Source: Chloroflexota bacterium (GTDB lineage Bacteria > Chloroflexota > Anaerolineae > UBA1429). From it: a stretch of DNA of 36,122 nucleotides. Below are positions 1 through 8,422 of the stretch, piece by piece. The translations under genes and the position numbers were made by a program. The stretch covers positions 1 to 36,122 of the forward strand of contig DUUT01000231.1 of the NCBI GenBank assembly GCA_012841405.1, in the 5' to 3' direction. Numbering within the stretch: the stretch's first letter is position 1; each line of letters opens with the position of its first letter. The notes under the pieces are model-generated. The model did no database searches. It saw only the letters and a list, made by a program, of their open reading frames with translations, and had not been told where the DNA came from.

Positions 1-1
1 G

Positions 2-679
2 GGCGGGGGGGCGCCCCCCGCAGCGGTGGATACCTGGTGGGACCTCACGCGCCCCGAGTGGGCGGGATGCGTGGCCCTGTCGGACCCTCTGGTGGACGAC
101 CGCACCCTCTATCTGCTGGCTACCATGGTGCAACACGCCGACGCCATGGCGGAGGCATATCGGACCGAGTTTGAGGAGGAGCCGCCGCTGGATGATGACT
201 GCGGCGACGCTGGATGCCTCTGGATCCGGGCGCTGCTGGCCAACCAGCCCGTGATCCTGAACGGCGACGCCCACGTGGCGCGATGGGTGGGAGAGGGGGG
301 CGAGACGCGCCTGGGCTTGTGCGGGTATGAGCAGTACATCAAGGTGCGTCGGGGAGAGTTGAGCTTTGCGCCGCTCTGGCGACTGGCGCCCACCGCCGGG
401 TTGCGCTGGGCCACCACCGTGGCGATCGTCGATCGGGCGCCGCATCCGCAGGCCGCCAAGCTGGCGGTGCGCTGGCTGTATGGCAATGCGAGCGGGGGGC
501 AGGGGTTCGCCCCCTGGTTCGAGGCGGGCTATTACCCGGGGCGAGCGGATGTGGCCGACCCACCCGGAGCCCTCCCTCGCAATGAGCTGCTGGACAGGCT
601 CTGGGAGGTCGACCCCGCTGCCACGACCGAGCTGCTACCCGCGCTCCGCGCCCGCATCGCCACCTACCTCGGCCGCTAG
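2..679 (+). CDS. ABC transporter extracellular solute-binding protein, C-terminal part (cut by window edge)
   Basis: The frame is open to the left edge, so the real start lies outside the window; the GTG at 26 is probably internal. About 225 codons remain. The visible start, TWWDLTRPEWAG followed by LSDP, matches the hinge of ferric-iron/family-1 periplasmic binding proteins, where a W-D-L-x-x-P-x-W-x-G segment precedes a short beta strand ending in DP. Downstream are the expected C-terminal landmarks: a strand with GYEQYIKVRRGE, an ATTVAIVDRAPHP strand, a helix KLAVRWLYG and a terminal G-YYPGR stretch. The protein would bind a small solute outside the membrane and deliver it to an ABC importer, whose other parts must lie to the left. 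Substrate (iron, polyamine or sugar) cannot be decided from this half. It converges on the broken alcohol dehydrogenase gene. Confidence 0.72.
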   Translation, partial: GGGAPPAAVDTWWDLTRPEWAGCVALSDPLVDDRTLYLLATMVQHADAMAEAYRTEFEEEPPLDDDCGDAGCLWIRALLANQPVILNGDAHVARWVGEGGETRLGLCGYEQYIKVRRGELSFAPLWRLAPTAGLRWATTVAIVDRAPHPQAAKLAVRWLYGNASGGQGFAPWFEAGYYPGRADVADPPGALPRNELLDRLWEVDPAATTELLPALRARIATYLGR

Positions 680-690
680 TTGCCCGCGGC

Positions 691-724
691 GCTGGAGCAC
701 CGTCGAGGCGGAGGGTGCTCCAGC
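691..724. terminator. Terminator-like hairpin between convergent genes
   Basis: A perfect 11-bp stem (GCTGGAGCACC with GGTGCTCCAGC) and 12-nt loop sits 11 bases after the solute-binding gene stop and just before the end of the opposite-strand dehydrogenase gene. It lacks a T-tract. A bidirectional transcription barrier is inferred from position and symmetry. Confidence 0.55.
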
Positions 725-731
725 AGCACGC

Positions 732-2000
732 CTAGAGGTTGCGCACCCGCGCGAGATCCCCCTCGTATGCCGCTTCGAGCACCGGCCCCATGTAGGCATC
801 GACCAGGTCGGCCGTCAGGGGCACGGGCATGTTCTCCAGTTTCATGCGCAACTGCGGATCCTTGGCGGCGTCCAACATGCGCCGCAGGAGCGCCGGCGTG
901 ACGCCGGGCACGTCGCGCAGCCGCGTCGGCAGGCCGACACGGGCGAGGAAGGCGATCATGGCCTGCGCCACGGCGATACCCAGCGCGCGCCCCCGGAGCC
1001 GGTCAACGGAGGCAGACAGCAGCCCCGCCCGGCGGTAGGCCTCTGCGAGCACACGTAGCGGCTCCTCAGCGGCGGGAGCATAGAACACGGTGTAGTAGGG
1101 CCCCAGCAGGGCGCACGCGCGCCCATGGGACATGACGTTCACCAGCGAAAAGCTATTCAGGTGGGGGCCGCTGGTGCCGCCGAGCATAATGGCGTAGCCG
1201 CCAAGGTCGGTGGCCAGCGCCAAGGCCTCGCGGGCGACGGCATCGTGTGGCGAGGCCAACGCGACAGGCAGGTATTGCAGCACGAGGCCAACGCCCACGG
1301 GGACGATCTCGCGCATGGCCTCAGCGTGGGGCTGTCCAACGGCGCCGAGGGAGACTTCTAGGCAACTGGCGATGCCGTCGAGGGCACCGTCGGCGGTCAG
1401 TGCGGGTGGCGCCGTATAGGTGACGGAGTGGTCGAACAGGGGCCGTGTTGGCGTCAGAGCTTCGTCGACGATGAGCTTTTTCTGGCCGCGGGCGACGTCG
1501 GTGATGTTCGAGTACTTGGAAAGGTGCGAGGCGGAGCTGGCCGCCGTCTGGATGGCCACGTGGGGCGGGAGAGCGGCGTCCTGCCGCTGGAGGGCCGCCG
1601 TGACGAGGCCGGTCCCGAAATACTGATCAATGGCACCGCCCAGCGTTACCAACGCCATGGCGGCCTTGGCGGCATCGATGGTGCTCCCCCCGCCAAAGCT
1701 CACCACGACGTCGGGCTGAGCCTAGCGCAGCGCCTCGGTGATGCGTACCAGGTCCTCGCGCGGGGCGTTGGGGCGGGCGCCATCGACCTCGATGCAGGTG
1801 GTGATGCCGGCCTCGGCCAGCGACTGCCGGATCGTGCGCAGGGGCGCGGCGCTGCCCGGGAAGGGATCGCGCACCACCGCGGCGCGCGATCCCACGGCGG
1901 CGACGATCTCACCGGTGCGCGGCAGGACGCCGGCGCCGTAGGTATAGCTGTCCCCCTTGAAGGTGTACAGTAGGGCTCGCGCCCGATCGATCAGAGTCAT
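732..2000 (-). pseudogene. Iron-containing alcohol dehydrogenase, interrupted by in-frame TAG
   Basis: One continuous minus-strand frame from ATG at 2000 (preceded by GAGGAGAGG) to the stop at 732 would give about 422 residues, normal for group III (iron-containing) alcohol dehydrogenases, but codon 93 (1722-1724) is TAG. Homology continues across it without a frame change: DVVVSFGGGSTIDAAKA, the family nucleotide-binding loop, begins a few residues later. Metal site: the Asp of the LD-G motif and the SHG histidine are kept, but the usual second ligand (His in D-x-x-x-H-x-x-E) reads Ser in DGIASCLE, and the third falls in LGPYYTVFYAP with Tyr. This may mark a divergent subfamily rather than decay. 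It lies 130 bp below two sugar-isomerase-like genes on the same strand, so a role in polyol or sugar oxidation is likely. A sequencing error at the TAG is the main alternative to a true pseudogene. Confidence 0.8.
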
Positions 2001-2130
2001 GGGTCGTTCCTCTCCTCGATGCACGGTCATGACGCGTGCAGGGTCTCCAGCGTCGCTGCGGACGGGTTGAGGGACGGCGACATGCGCGTCCGGTTGGCTC
2101 GCTGGGCACAGAGTGATGGCCGGCGTGCCC

Positions 2131-3117
2131 TCAGCGCGATGCCTCGTCTGGCACGAGATGGTCCATCAGATAGGCGAACAGCGCCGGCGTGTTGCCCTGC
2201 CCCTGGACCAGCGCATCCATGTGCTGTGGATCGAGCCGGCCCAGAAGGATCATCATGCGCTGGAGCATGGTAGTGTTGGCGGTAAAGGCATCCACGGCGT
2301 CCATGAGCGGGCTCTTGATGTCGGCGCCGATCCAGCCGTCGTAGCCCATGCGGTCGAGGGTGTAGAGGGCCTCCAGGTACTGCCAAAAGTGCACCGAACC
2401 CGAGATCATGTCCCAATCGCCGCCGTCGCCCGTGTTGTCGTTAGAGTGGACATAAAATAGCGCGTTCGCCTGGGCGAGGAGCGCGATGGACTCGGCGGGC
2501 GTCTCGCCGGCGGCGATGGCGTGCCCCAGGTCGAGGGTGGCGCCGACGTTAGGCAGGTTCACCTGCGCCAGTAGGTGGAGCAACGTGCCGACGTTGGCCA
2601 GCATCGGGCGCGCCTGCATGTCGTGGGGCTGGTACTCGAGCGCGAAGCGTACATCGGCGCGGTAGGCGGCGACCTCGTGTACCGACTCGGTCATGCGACT
2701 CCAGGCGGCCAGGTGATCCACCTGAAAGGGGTACTCGTGACCGTCGGCGAGGGGGCAGGTGGTTACCAGGTGCACTCCCATGGCGGCGGCCACGTCCATC
2801 CCCGCCTGGAGCCGCGCGATGGCGTGCCGACGGGCGGCAGGGTCGGCGGCGGAGAGGGCGCCGTAGCGATAGTGGGCAGCGTCCTTCGTGTCCACATTGA
2901 CAGCCGAAAGGATGAGGTTGTGCTCGCTTAGCAGCTGCTGGACGCGAGGGACGTCCTCGAAATCGCTCGGGTACTTGAGCTCGATGCCGGTAATCCCCGG
3001 CACGCGTGCCACCCGGGCGATCTTTTGCTCAAGGCTCACTGCCGGGTGGTACTCGGTATAGCGGTCGCGCTGCAGCCCAAAGAAAGCGGCGTTGGCGCTG
3101 AGGTTCCACGTTCGCAT
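2131..3117 (-). CDS. Sugar phosphate isomerase/epimerase-like TIM barrel (first of tandem pair)
   Basis: The 328-residue protein belongs to the xylose-isomerase-like TIM-barrel family (AP endonuclease 2/IolE type). ATG at 3117 follows a good ribosome site (AGGAATGAGGGA). Likely divalent-metal ligands sit at the barrel C-terminal face: Glu161 (ALEY), Asp196 and His199 (TLDLGHA), His224 (YVHSND), with Asp266 (IGADIKS) at the usual fourth Glu position. The family interconverts ketoses/aldoses or epimerises keto-sugars and inositols; the substrate is unknown. Its paralogue lies 76 bp upstream on the same strand and the broken alcohol dehydrogenase lies downstream, suggesting a small sugar-conversion operon. 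The C-terminal 40 residues are helical with no recognised motif. Confidence 0.8.
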   Translation of the reverse strand: MRTWNLSANAAFFGLQRDRYTEYHPAVSLEQKIARVARVPGITGIELKYPSDFEDVPRVQQLLSEHNLILSAVNVDTKDAAHYRYGALSAADPAARRHAIARLQAGMDVAAAMGVHLVTTCPLADGHEYPFQVDHLAAWSRMTESVHEVAAYRADVRFALEYQPHDMQARPMLANVGTLLHLLAQVNLPNVGATLDLGHAIAAGETPAESIALLAQANALFYVHSNDNTGDGGDWDMISGSVHFWQYLEALYTLDRMGYDGWIGADIKSPLMDAVDAFTANTTMLQRMMILLGRLDPQHMDALVQGQGNTPALFAYLMDHLVPDEASR

Positions 3118-3193
3118 CAGTCCCTCATTCCTCGTGGGTGGTTGCGGGTGTGCGTGGCTTGGTCCTAGGTATCCGGCGCCGGCCGTCGGCGAC

Positions 3194-4150
3194 TCAGAGC
3201 AGCGCATACAGGTACCGCACCACGGCGTTCGGATTGCGCACGGCCATGAGCTGCTCCATGCGCGCCGGGTCGATACGGTCGGTGATAGCCTCCAGCTTGC
3301 GCGTGAGCTCTACCGTGGCCTGAAAGGTCTCGACGGTGTCGATCTCTTTGGCCAAGACGTCGTACCCGTACCAGTCATCGTCATAGTCGAGCTTGCGCAA
3401 CGTGTACAGAAACTCGACATACTCCCACAAGTGGTAGGCGCCCGGTAGCATGTCCCAATCCCACCGACCGTCGTTGTCGTTGAGATGGACGTAGAACAGG
3501 CGCCCTGCCTTGGCGAGGAGCGCTGCAGACTGGGCGGGCCGCTCCCCCGCATAAATCGCGTGGCCGATATCCAGCGTCACCCCGAGGTTGTCCGCCCCAA
3601 CGAGCTGGCAGAACGCTACCGTCTCACCCGCCGTGCCAAAGATGCAGCGCGCGCGCGGATCACTCGCCTTGTACTCGATGCACAGCCGGATGGCGCGATT
3701 GTGGGCGCACGCCGCAGCGAACGTCTCGGCGGCGTCGTCATGGGCCCGGATATAGTCCATCTCGAAGGGATAGTCGGCGCCGTCGTTCAGCGGGCAGGTG
3801 GTGATGCGATGGCAGCCGAGCTCTGCTGCGGCATCCATCGCTCGGCGCAGGTCGTCGACCACCTCCTGGCGCTCGTTCGCAGAAGCGGCCGTGAAGGAGC
3901 CGCGCCACCACATGCCGGTGCGACGAGAGCGAAAGTTCACCGCGGCGATCCCCAGGTTGTGGCGCGCGAGGAGGCCCTTCAGCGCCTGCAGGTCATCGAA
4001 ATCGGCGGGGTAGGCGAGCTCCACGCCGTCGATGCCCTCGATGCTGCTGGCCATGGCTAGCTTGGTCTCCAGGGGGCGCTCCTCCTGGTAGACCATGTAG
4101 CGGTTGCGCGCTGCTCCGAGAAAGCTCGTGATGATGGCGAGTTTGTTCAT
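3194..4150 (-). CDS. Sugar phosphate isomerase/epimerase-like TIM barrel (second of tandem pair)
   Basis: The 318-residue protein is paralogous to the next gene along the operon: both share an R-x-R-Y near residue 16-20, a G-x-x-G-x-E-L-x-Y-P strand, TTCPL, and the metal-site motifs. Ligand candidates are Glu159 (CIEY), Asp194 and His197 (TLDIGHA), His222 (YVHLND) and Asp264 (YGYD). The ATG at 4150 is preceded by AGGACC, a modest ribosome site. The two copies differ clearly in the substrate-facing loops (one has TGMWWRGS after strand three, the other has YRYG), so they probably act on different sugars or successive steps. Only 90 bp separates it from pepF on the same strand, so read-through is plausible. 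Confidence 0.8.
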   Translation of the reverse strand: MNKLAIITSFLGAARNRYMVYQEERPLETKLAMASSIEGIDGVELAYPADFDDLQALKGLLARHNLGIAAVNFRSRRTGMWWRGSFTAASANERQEVVDDLRRAMDAAAELGCHRITTCPLNDGADYPFEMDYIRAHDDAAETFAAACAHNRAIRLCIEYKASDPRARCIFGTAGETVAFCQLVGADNLGVTLDIGHAIYAGERPAQSAALLAKAGRLFYVHLNDNDGRWDWDMLPGAYHLWEYVEFLYTLRKLDYDDDWYGYDVLAKEIDTVETFQATVELTRKLEAITDRIDPARMEQLMAVRNPNAVVRYLYALL

Positions 4151-4240
4151 CGCAAGGTCCTATCGCTTGGCAGTGCGCCGGCGCCTGGCTGCTGGCCGGC
4201 GGTTGACGGTGAGGCACCGGCGATCGGTGCGCAGGGGGGG

Positions 4241-6049
4241 CTAGAGCAGCCCCTCGAGGCGGTCGGTGAGCTCTGCCACGTAGGCGAACGCTCGCTCCAC
4301 CGGCTCGGGCGAGGTCATGTCGACGCCGGCCAGCTTGAGCGCATCCAACGGATAGAGGGATGCCCCGGCCTTGAGGTAGGCGATATAGTGCTCCACCGCC
4401 CCCTCGGTGTTGGCCAGGATGCGCTCCGCCAAGGCACGGGCCGCGGCGATGCCGGTGGTGTACTGGTAGACGTAGAAATTGGCGTAGAGGTGGCTGGGGA
4501 ACTGGGCCCAGGTGATGCCCACGCGGCCGGGGTCCATCACCACTGCGTCGCCATAGGCCTCGCCAAAGAGCTCGGCCATCAGGGCCATCATGTTCTCGGC
4601 CGTCAGCGCCTCGCCGCGCTCGACGCGCTCGTGGATTGCCAGCTCGAACCGCGCCAGCGTCGGCATGAGAAAGAGGTAGCGGTGCAAGTTGGACATGGCC
4701 TCTTCGATGAGGGCGATCTGGAAATCCCTGTCGGGCACGGTGCGGAAGAGATAATCGCGCACCAGGGTCTGATTCGTGTTCGATGCCACCTCGGCGACAA
4801 AGATGGAATAGTCGCAGTAGATGAAGGGTTGCGTCTCCCACGTATAGTAGGAGTGCATCGAGTGGCCCAGCTCATGGGCCAGGGTGCTGAGGCTCTCGAG
4901 ATCATCGGTATAGTTCATCAGCACGTACGGGTAGGTGCCGGGCATCCCAGTGGAGAAGGCGCCGGCGCGCTTGCCACGGGTGGGGTAGACGTCGACCCAG
5001 CGCTCCTCCAGCAGCCCGCGCCGCATGGTGGTCACGTACTCTGCCCCCAGGGGCTCGAGCCCCTCGCTGATCCACGCCACGGCCTGATCGAACGGCACCA
5101 CCGGCGCGTTGCTGGTCAGGGGGGCCTTGATGTCATAGACGTGCTGTTGCTCATAGTCCAGCCATTGGCGGTGCACGCGCCAGTAGCGGTGCCAGACGGG
5201 CAGATTGCGGACAAAGGCGTCCAAGACGTTGCGGTACACCTCCACCGGAATATGGTTAGCCCCCAGCGCAGCCTCGAGCGCTGAGGCGTAGCGGCGCGCC
5301 CGGGCGTTGAACACGTCCTGCTTGATGCCCGCTGCCAAGCAGTTGGCCATGGTGTTGCGGTAGGCCAGGTGGGCGTCGGCATAGCTCTCCCACGCCGTGC
5401 GCCGCACCTCGCGATCGGGATCGGTGAGCAGGGCATCGATATTGCCCTGGGCCACGGGGATCGGCTCCGCATCGGGATCGCTGCTCCGGGCTGGGGCAAA
5501 GACGAGGTCGGCGTCGGCGAGGATGCCGTGGATGCGTGAGGCGGTTGCAAAGGGATCCATCACCTGGCCAAGGAGCTCCTCCACCTCGGCCGAGCGGACG
5601 TGCTCCTGCTTGCGTTCCAGCGTGTCAACGTAATGCGCATAGATGGCCAGGCGCGGCTCCTGCGCCAGCCAGCGGCGCAGGGTGGGAAAGCCGATGGCGA
5701 GGATCTCGGGCTCGGCGAAGGCGATGGTGGCGGATGTGCGCGCAAAGAGCCCCACGGCTCGGTCGTTCATCGCCGCCGCGACCTGATCGGTGGTGTCCAC
5801 CTCGTGCTGGTTGCTGGCATAGATGAGGATGCGGCCCAGGCGACGCAGGGTGCGTTCGGTGGCGTCAAAATAGTCGGCCAGTACCGACGGCCCATCCCCC
5901 AAGTGCCCGCGAAATCGCGCCAAGCCGGCGGCCTCGTCCGCCACGGCGGCAAACTCGTCCTCCCACTGGGCGTCTGAGGCGAAAATGGCGGTCACATCCC
6001 AGGTATACTCCAGGGGAACCTGGCTGCGGGGCCGTACATTGGTAGGCAC
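4241..6049 (-). CDS. pepF: Oligoendopeptidase F (M3 family zinc metallopeptidase)
   Basis: The 602-residue product has the usual PepF length and the gluzincin motif: His392-Glu393-Leu-Gly-His396 with the third zinc ligand Glu420 in AEVAS. The N-terminal helical half (residues 1 to about 200) and the C-terminal M3 catalytic half, including [14 protein letters not shown]-type helices, are both intact. PepF cleaves short peptides of roughly 7-17 residues in the cytoplasm; no signal peptide is seen. I chose the GTG at 6049 because AAGGAGG lies six bases upstream and a good promoter sits just beyond; an upstream in-frame ATG at 6133 would lie before that promoter and overlap the divergent control region. 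Its job next to sugar genes is probably incidental. Confidence 0.93.
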   Translation of the reverse strand: MPTNVRPRSQVPLEYTWDVTAIFASDAQWEDEFAAVADEAAGLARFRGHLGDGPSVLADYFDATERTLRRLGRILIYASNQHEVDTTDQVAAAMNDRAVGLFARTSATIAFAEPEILAIGFPTLRRWLAQEPRLAIYAHYVDTLERKQEHVRSAEVEELLGQVMDPFATASRIHGILADADLVFAPARSSDPDAEPIPVAQGNIDALLTDPDREVRRTAWESYADAHLAYRNTMANCLAAGIKQDVFNARARRYASALEAALGANHIPVEVYRNVLDAFVRNLPVWHRYWRVHRQWLDYEQQHVYDIKAPLTSNAPVVPFDQAVAWISEGLEPLGAEYVTTMRRGLLEERWVDVYPTRGKRAGAFSTGMPGTYPYVLMNYTDDLESLSTLAHELGHSMHSYYTWETQPFIYCDYSIFVAEVASNTNQTLVRDYLFRTVPDRDFQIALIEEAMSNLHRYLFLMPTLARFELAIHERVERGEALTAENMMALMAELFGEAYGDAVVMDPGRVGITWAQFPSHLYANFYVYQYTTGIAAARALAERILANTEGAVEHYIAYLKAGASLYPLDALKLAGVDMTSPEPVERAFAYVAELTDRLEGLL

Positions 6050-6080
6050 GGCATACCTCCTTGGTGAAATCGGCCGCGCC

Positions 6081-6109
6081 ATTATGGCACAAGGGGGTAG
6101 GCGCGACAA
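6081..6109 (-). promoter_or_regulatory. Sigma70-type promoter for pepF
   Basis: On the minus strand, TTGTCG (6104-6109) is separated by 17 bp from CATAAT (6081-6086), about 30 bp upstream of the GTG start and its AAGGAGG site. Confidence 0.6.
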
Positions 6110-6181
6110 GCGGGCTCCGCGGGGTACGGCCATGGGGCACGTGGCCCTGTGCTCGTCGCGCTACGCATCACCAGCAGGGTA

Positions 6182-6190
6182 TGCTATAGT
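6182..6190 (+). promoter_or_regulatory. Extended -10 element before the UROD-like gene
   Basis: TGC-TATAGT forms an extended -10 box 43 bp before the ATG at 6233; no convincing -35 is present at 16-18 bp. It is divergent from the pepF promoter. Confidence 0.35.
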
Positions 6191-6232
6191 GGCGCTAGGC
6201 AGACGCCGCAGTTCGCCAAGGAGGACACCGCC

Positions 6233-7216
6233 ATGGCCATGTCATCCTACGAGGTCGTCAAGCGGGCGATCCATTTCGAGACGCCCGACCGCTTGCCGGT
6301 GCGATTTGCGTCGCTGGGCATCAGCGATACGCATGCCGTGCCCACGAACGCCATCGGCACCGGCGACCACGCCCAGCGCGAGACGTACGACGAGTGGGGC
6401 TGCCGGTGGGTGCGCAGCGCCATGGCCAACATGGGCCAGGTCAAGGGGCACCCCTTGGAGGACTGGAGCGCCTATGCGAGCTACCGCTGGCCCGATCCCG
6501 ATGATCCCGCCTACTACGCGGGCATGGAGGAACGCTTTGCCGGTGCCGAGGGCAAGTACGTCACCACCAGTATCTTTATGCTGTTTTTTGAGCGCATGCA
6601 CGCGCTGCGTGGGATGGCCAACGTGCTCACCGAGCTCTACACCGACCGGGGACGCATGGAGGAGCTGGCCGACCGCATCGTCGCCTTCGACATCGCCGTG
6701 ATCCGCCAGATCGGCGCGCGTTTCCCTGGACGCATCCACGGGCTCACCTTCACCGACGACTGGGGCTCTGAGGTGGCTACGTTCATCAGCCCGCGGATGT
6801 GGTGCGCGTTCTTTCAGCCGCGCTACGCGCGCATCTTTGATGCCGCCCACGAGCAGGGCTGGGACGTGTGGATGCACTCGTGTGGCAGGGTGAACGCCAT
6901 CATTGCGCCGCTCATCGAGATCGGGCTGGATGTCATCAACCTGCAGCAACCGCGCGTCCTGGGGATTGAGGCGATCGGCGAGCAGTTCGCCGGGCGTATC
7001 TGCTTCGAGTCGCTGTGCGACATCCAAGCGACGTTGCCCTTCCGGGACGCCGCCGCCATCCGCGAGGAGGCCAAGCTGCTGCTTGACCACTGGTCTACGC
7101 CGGAGGGTGGGTTCATCCTCTCGGACTATGGCGATGGCGAGGCGATCGGTGTGCCGCTGTGGAAGAAGGAGATAATGCTCAAGGCGTTCCGCGCCTTCGA
7201 CCGCTGGAGACGGTAG
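6233..7216 (+). CDS. Uroporphyrinogen decarboxylase-like (UROD/MtaA superfamily) protein
   Basis: The 327-residue protein starts at ATG 6233, eight bases after AAGGAGG. It has the UROD superfamily TIM-barrel pattern: an N-terminal YEVVKRAIHFETPDRLPVRF segment, the FTDDWGSEVATFISPRMW block, WMHSCGRVNAIIAPLIEIG and the C-terminal DYGDGEAIGVP. The superfamily includes heme-pathway HemE and corrinoid-linked methyltransferases such as MtaA/MtbA/CmuA. It lacks the N-terminal Arg-rich substrate signature of HemE and no heme genes are nearby. His and Cys in HSCG could belong to a methyltransferase-style zinc site, but a second conserved Cys is not obvious. Such orphan UROD-like proteins are often found among sugar-catabolism genes; function is unknown. 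A second, divergent member lies at 20760-21848. Confidence 0.8.
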   Translation: MAMSSYEVVKRAIHFETPDRLPVRFASLGISDTHAVPTNAIGTGDHAQRETYDEWGCRWVRSAMANMGQVKGHPLEDWSAYASYRWPDPDDPAYYAGMEERFAGAEGKYVTTSIFMLFFERMHALRGMANVLTELYTDRGRMEELADRIVAFDIAVIRQIGARFPGRIHGLTFTDDWGSEVATFISPRMWCAFFQPRYARIFDAAHEQGWDVWMHSCGRVNAIIAPLIEIGLDVINLQQPRVLGIEAIGEQFAGRICFESLCDIQATLPFRDAAAIREEAKLLLDHWSTPEGGFILSDYGDGEAIGVPLWKKEIMLKAFRAFDRWRR

Positions 7217-7307
7217 CGGCGCGATGTGCGGCGCGGTGCGCCGGCCCGGAGCGCCATTCCCCCGAACGGTTCTGCAACCTCCTAGCGCCGGGCGCGATCC
7301 CGTGCGT

Positions 7308-7840
7308 CTATCGGAGTACCAACCAGAGGAGGTATGCGTCCGTCACGGCCACGAACACCACCAGCGCGACCAGAATGACGCTGACATGGCGTGCCGCGGC
7401 GGCGCCGAGTAGAACCAGCCGAGGGCGTTGCCGATCAGCAGGTAGCCAACGAGCCACAAATGATAGCGGTACAAGAGGGTAAAGACCAGTCCAAAGAACA
7501 CCGAGCACACCATGAGGCCAATGGCCAACCGCCGCGCCCACGGGCGGAGCCACGGATTCTTGATCAGCACGCCGCTGCCGCCGGTGAACAGGGTGGGGCG
7601 GCCGAGGGCGTCCACATCGGTGTCAAAGTAATCGTTGCTGTACGACACGGAGAGGTGGGCTGGAAGGAAGGCGAGATAGCCGAGGAGCAGGCGCTGCACG
7701 ACGAGATCGGCACCCTGGAGAATCGATAGCAGCGCCCCCAGCAGGAAGAGTAGCAGTCCCGCGCCGATAAAGTGCAGTCGCCCCAGACGGAGCACCTGGG
7801 CGACGGTCTTGCCCCAGCCAAGCGAGGGATTTCCCATCAT
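7308..7840 (-). pseudogene. UbiA-family prenyltransferase remnant (internal deletion and frameshift)
   Basis: From ATG 7840 the frame encodes the N-terminal half of a UbiA-type membrane prenyltransferase: a first transmembrane helix (about residues 23-42), a second helix, then Asn69-Asp70-x-x-Asp73-x-x-x-Asp77 (SNDYFDTDVD), the first prenyl-diphosphate/Mg site, followed by GRPTLFTGGSGVL and GWFYSAPP. After about residue 148 the frame becomes meaningless and stops near 7343. A different frame then encodes one hydrophobic helix (LVALVVFVAVTDAYLLW) ending at 7308, like the last helix of the family. The roughly 110 residues holding the second Asp-rich motif are missing. Full-length members, such as those making menaquinone or other prenylated lipids, have about 290 residues, so this is very unlikely to be active. 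An assembly collapse could mimic the deletion. Confidence 0.75.
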
Positions 7841-7999
7841 CTACCTTGCTCGCACTCTGACCCCGTCGATGGCCATCATTCGTGTTGGCTATCATTTTGG
7901 ATGGCCAGCAACGGCCACAAGTCATAAGACGGCGCCGGGGGGCGGCGTTGGAGAGTGCGATGGGGTGTCCGGCGCACCGATCGTACCGGTCTGGCCACC

Positions 8000-8028
8000 A
8001 TTATAGCGGGGTCGTGGCACGACTGCAA
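8000..8028 (-). promoter_or_regulatory. Promoter toward the UbiA remnant, with dyad in the spacer
   Basis: On the minus strand TTGCAG (8023-8028), a 17-bp spacer and a consensus TATAAT (8000-8005) point toward 7840. The spacer contains the symmetric GTCGTGGCACGAC (8011-8023), a possible repressor site. The leader to the UbiA remnant would be about 150 nt. Confidence 0.6.
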
Positions 8029-8110
8029 TGCCTCAGCCGCTTCCGAGTGTGTGCAGCATCCTGGGGGAACGGCGCGCCGCTGAGCGTCCGCTGCTGCCCC
8101 CTCACCCCGA

Positions 8111-8136
8111 CCCTCTCCCCGGGGACGGGGAGAGGG
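8111..8136. repeat. REP-like palindrome
   Basis: CCCTCTCCCC and GGGGAGAGGG form a perfect 10-bp stem with a 6-nt loop, preceded by CTCACCCCGA. This layout resembles dispersed intergenic palindromes common in many GC-rich genomes; only this copy is in the window. Confidence 0.5.
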
Positions 8137-8422
8137 AGCCGTGACGGCGTACCGTTTCCTGTCCCGGCAGAAGGCCGGGGCCAGGAGTGCCCTGTCAGCC
8201 CGCGCAGGCGGCGATGCACGCACCGCGCGTGAGCTCGCGGTGCGCTCGGAGCGCCGTATCATGCCGCCCGGTGCTCCTCCGCGGATCCACGTCTGGCGCG
8301 AGCCCGGCCACGGCGGCCTCCGCCGACGATCGCACCCCACTCCAGGAGGACGCGCCCGACCTGCTGCGCGACACCGGCCTGTGCCGCGCGGCGGTGGATG
8401 CCGCACCGCCCCGCGGTGTCCT

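Larger units (their letters stand above)
7841..8422. other. Gene-free stretch between the UbiA remnant and the uronate-isomerase-like gene
   Basis: About 580 bp with no convincing coding region on either strand. It holds a strong minus-strand promoter at 8000-8028 and a CCCTCTCCCC/GGGGAGAGGG palindrome at 8111-8136. The part from 8140 to 8422 is very GC-rich and I see no gene or strong signal in it. Confidence 0.5.

Noticed and set aside
1722-1724. TAG recoding as a sense codon in the alcohol dehydrogenase
   Set aside because: TAG ends many full-length genes in the window, so it is an ordinary stop codon here.
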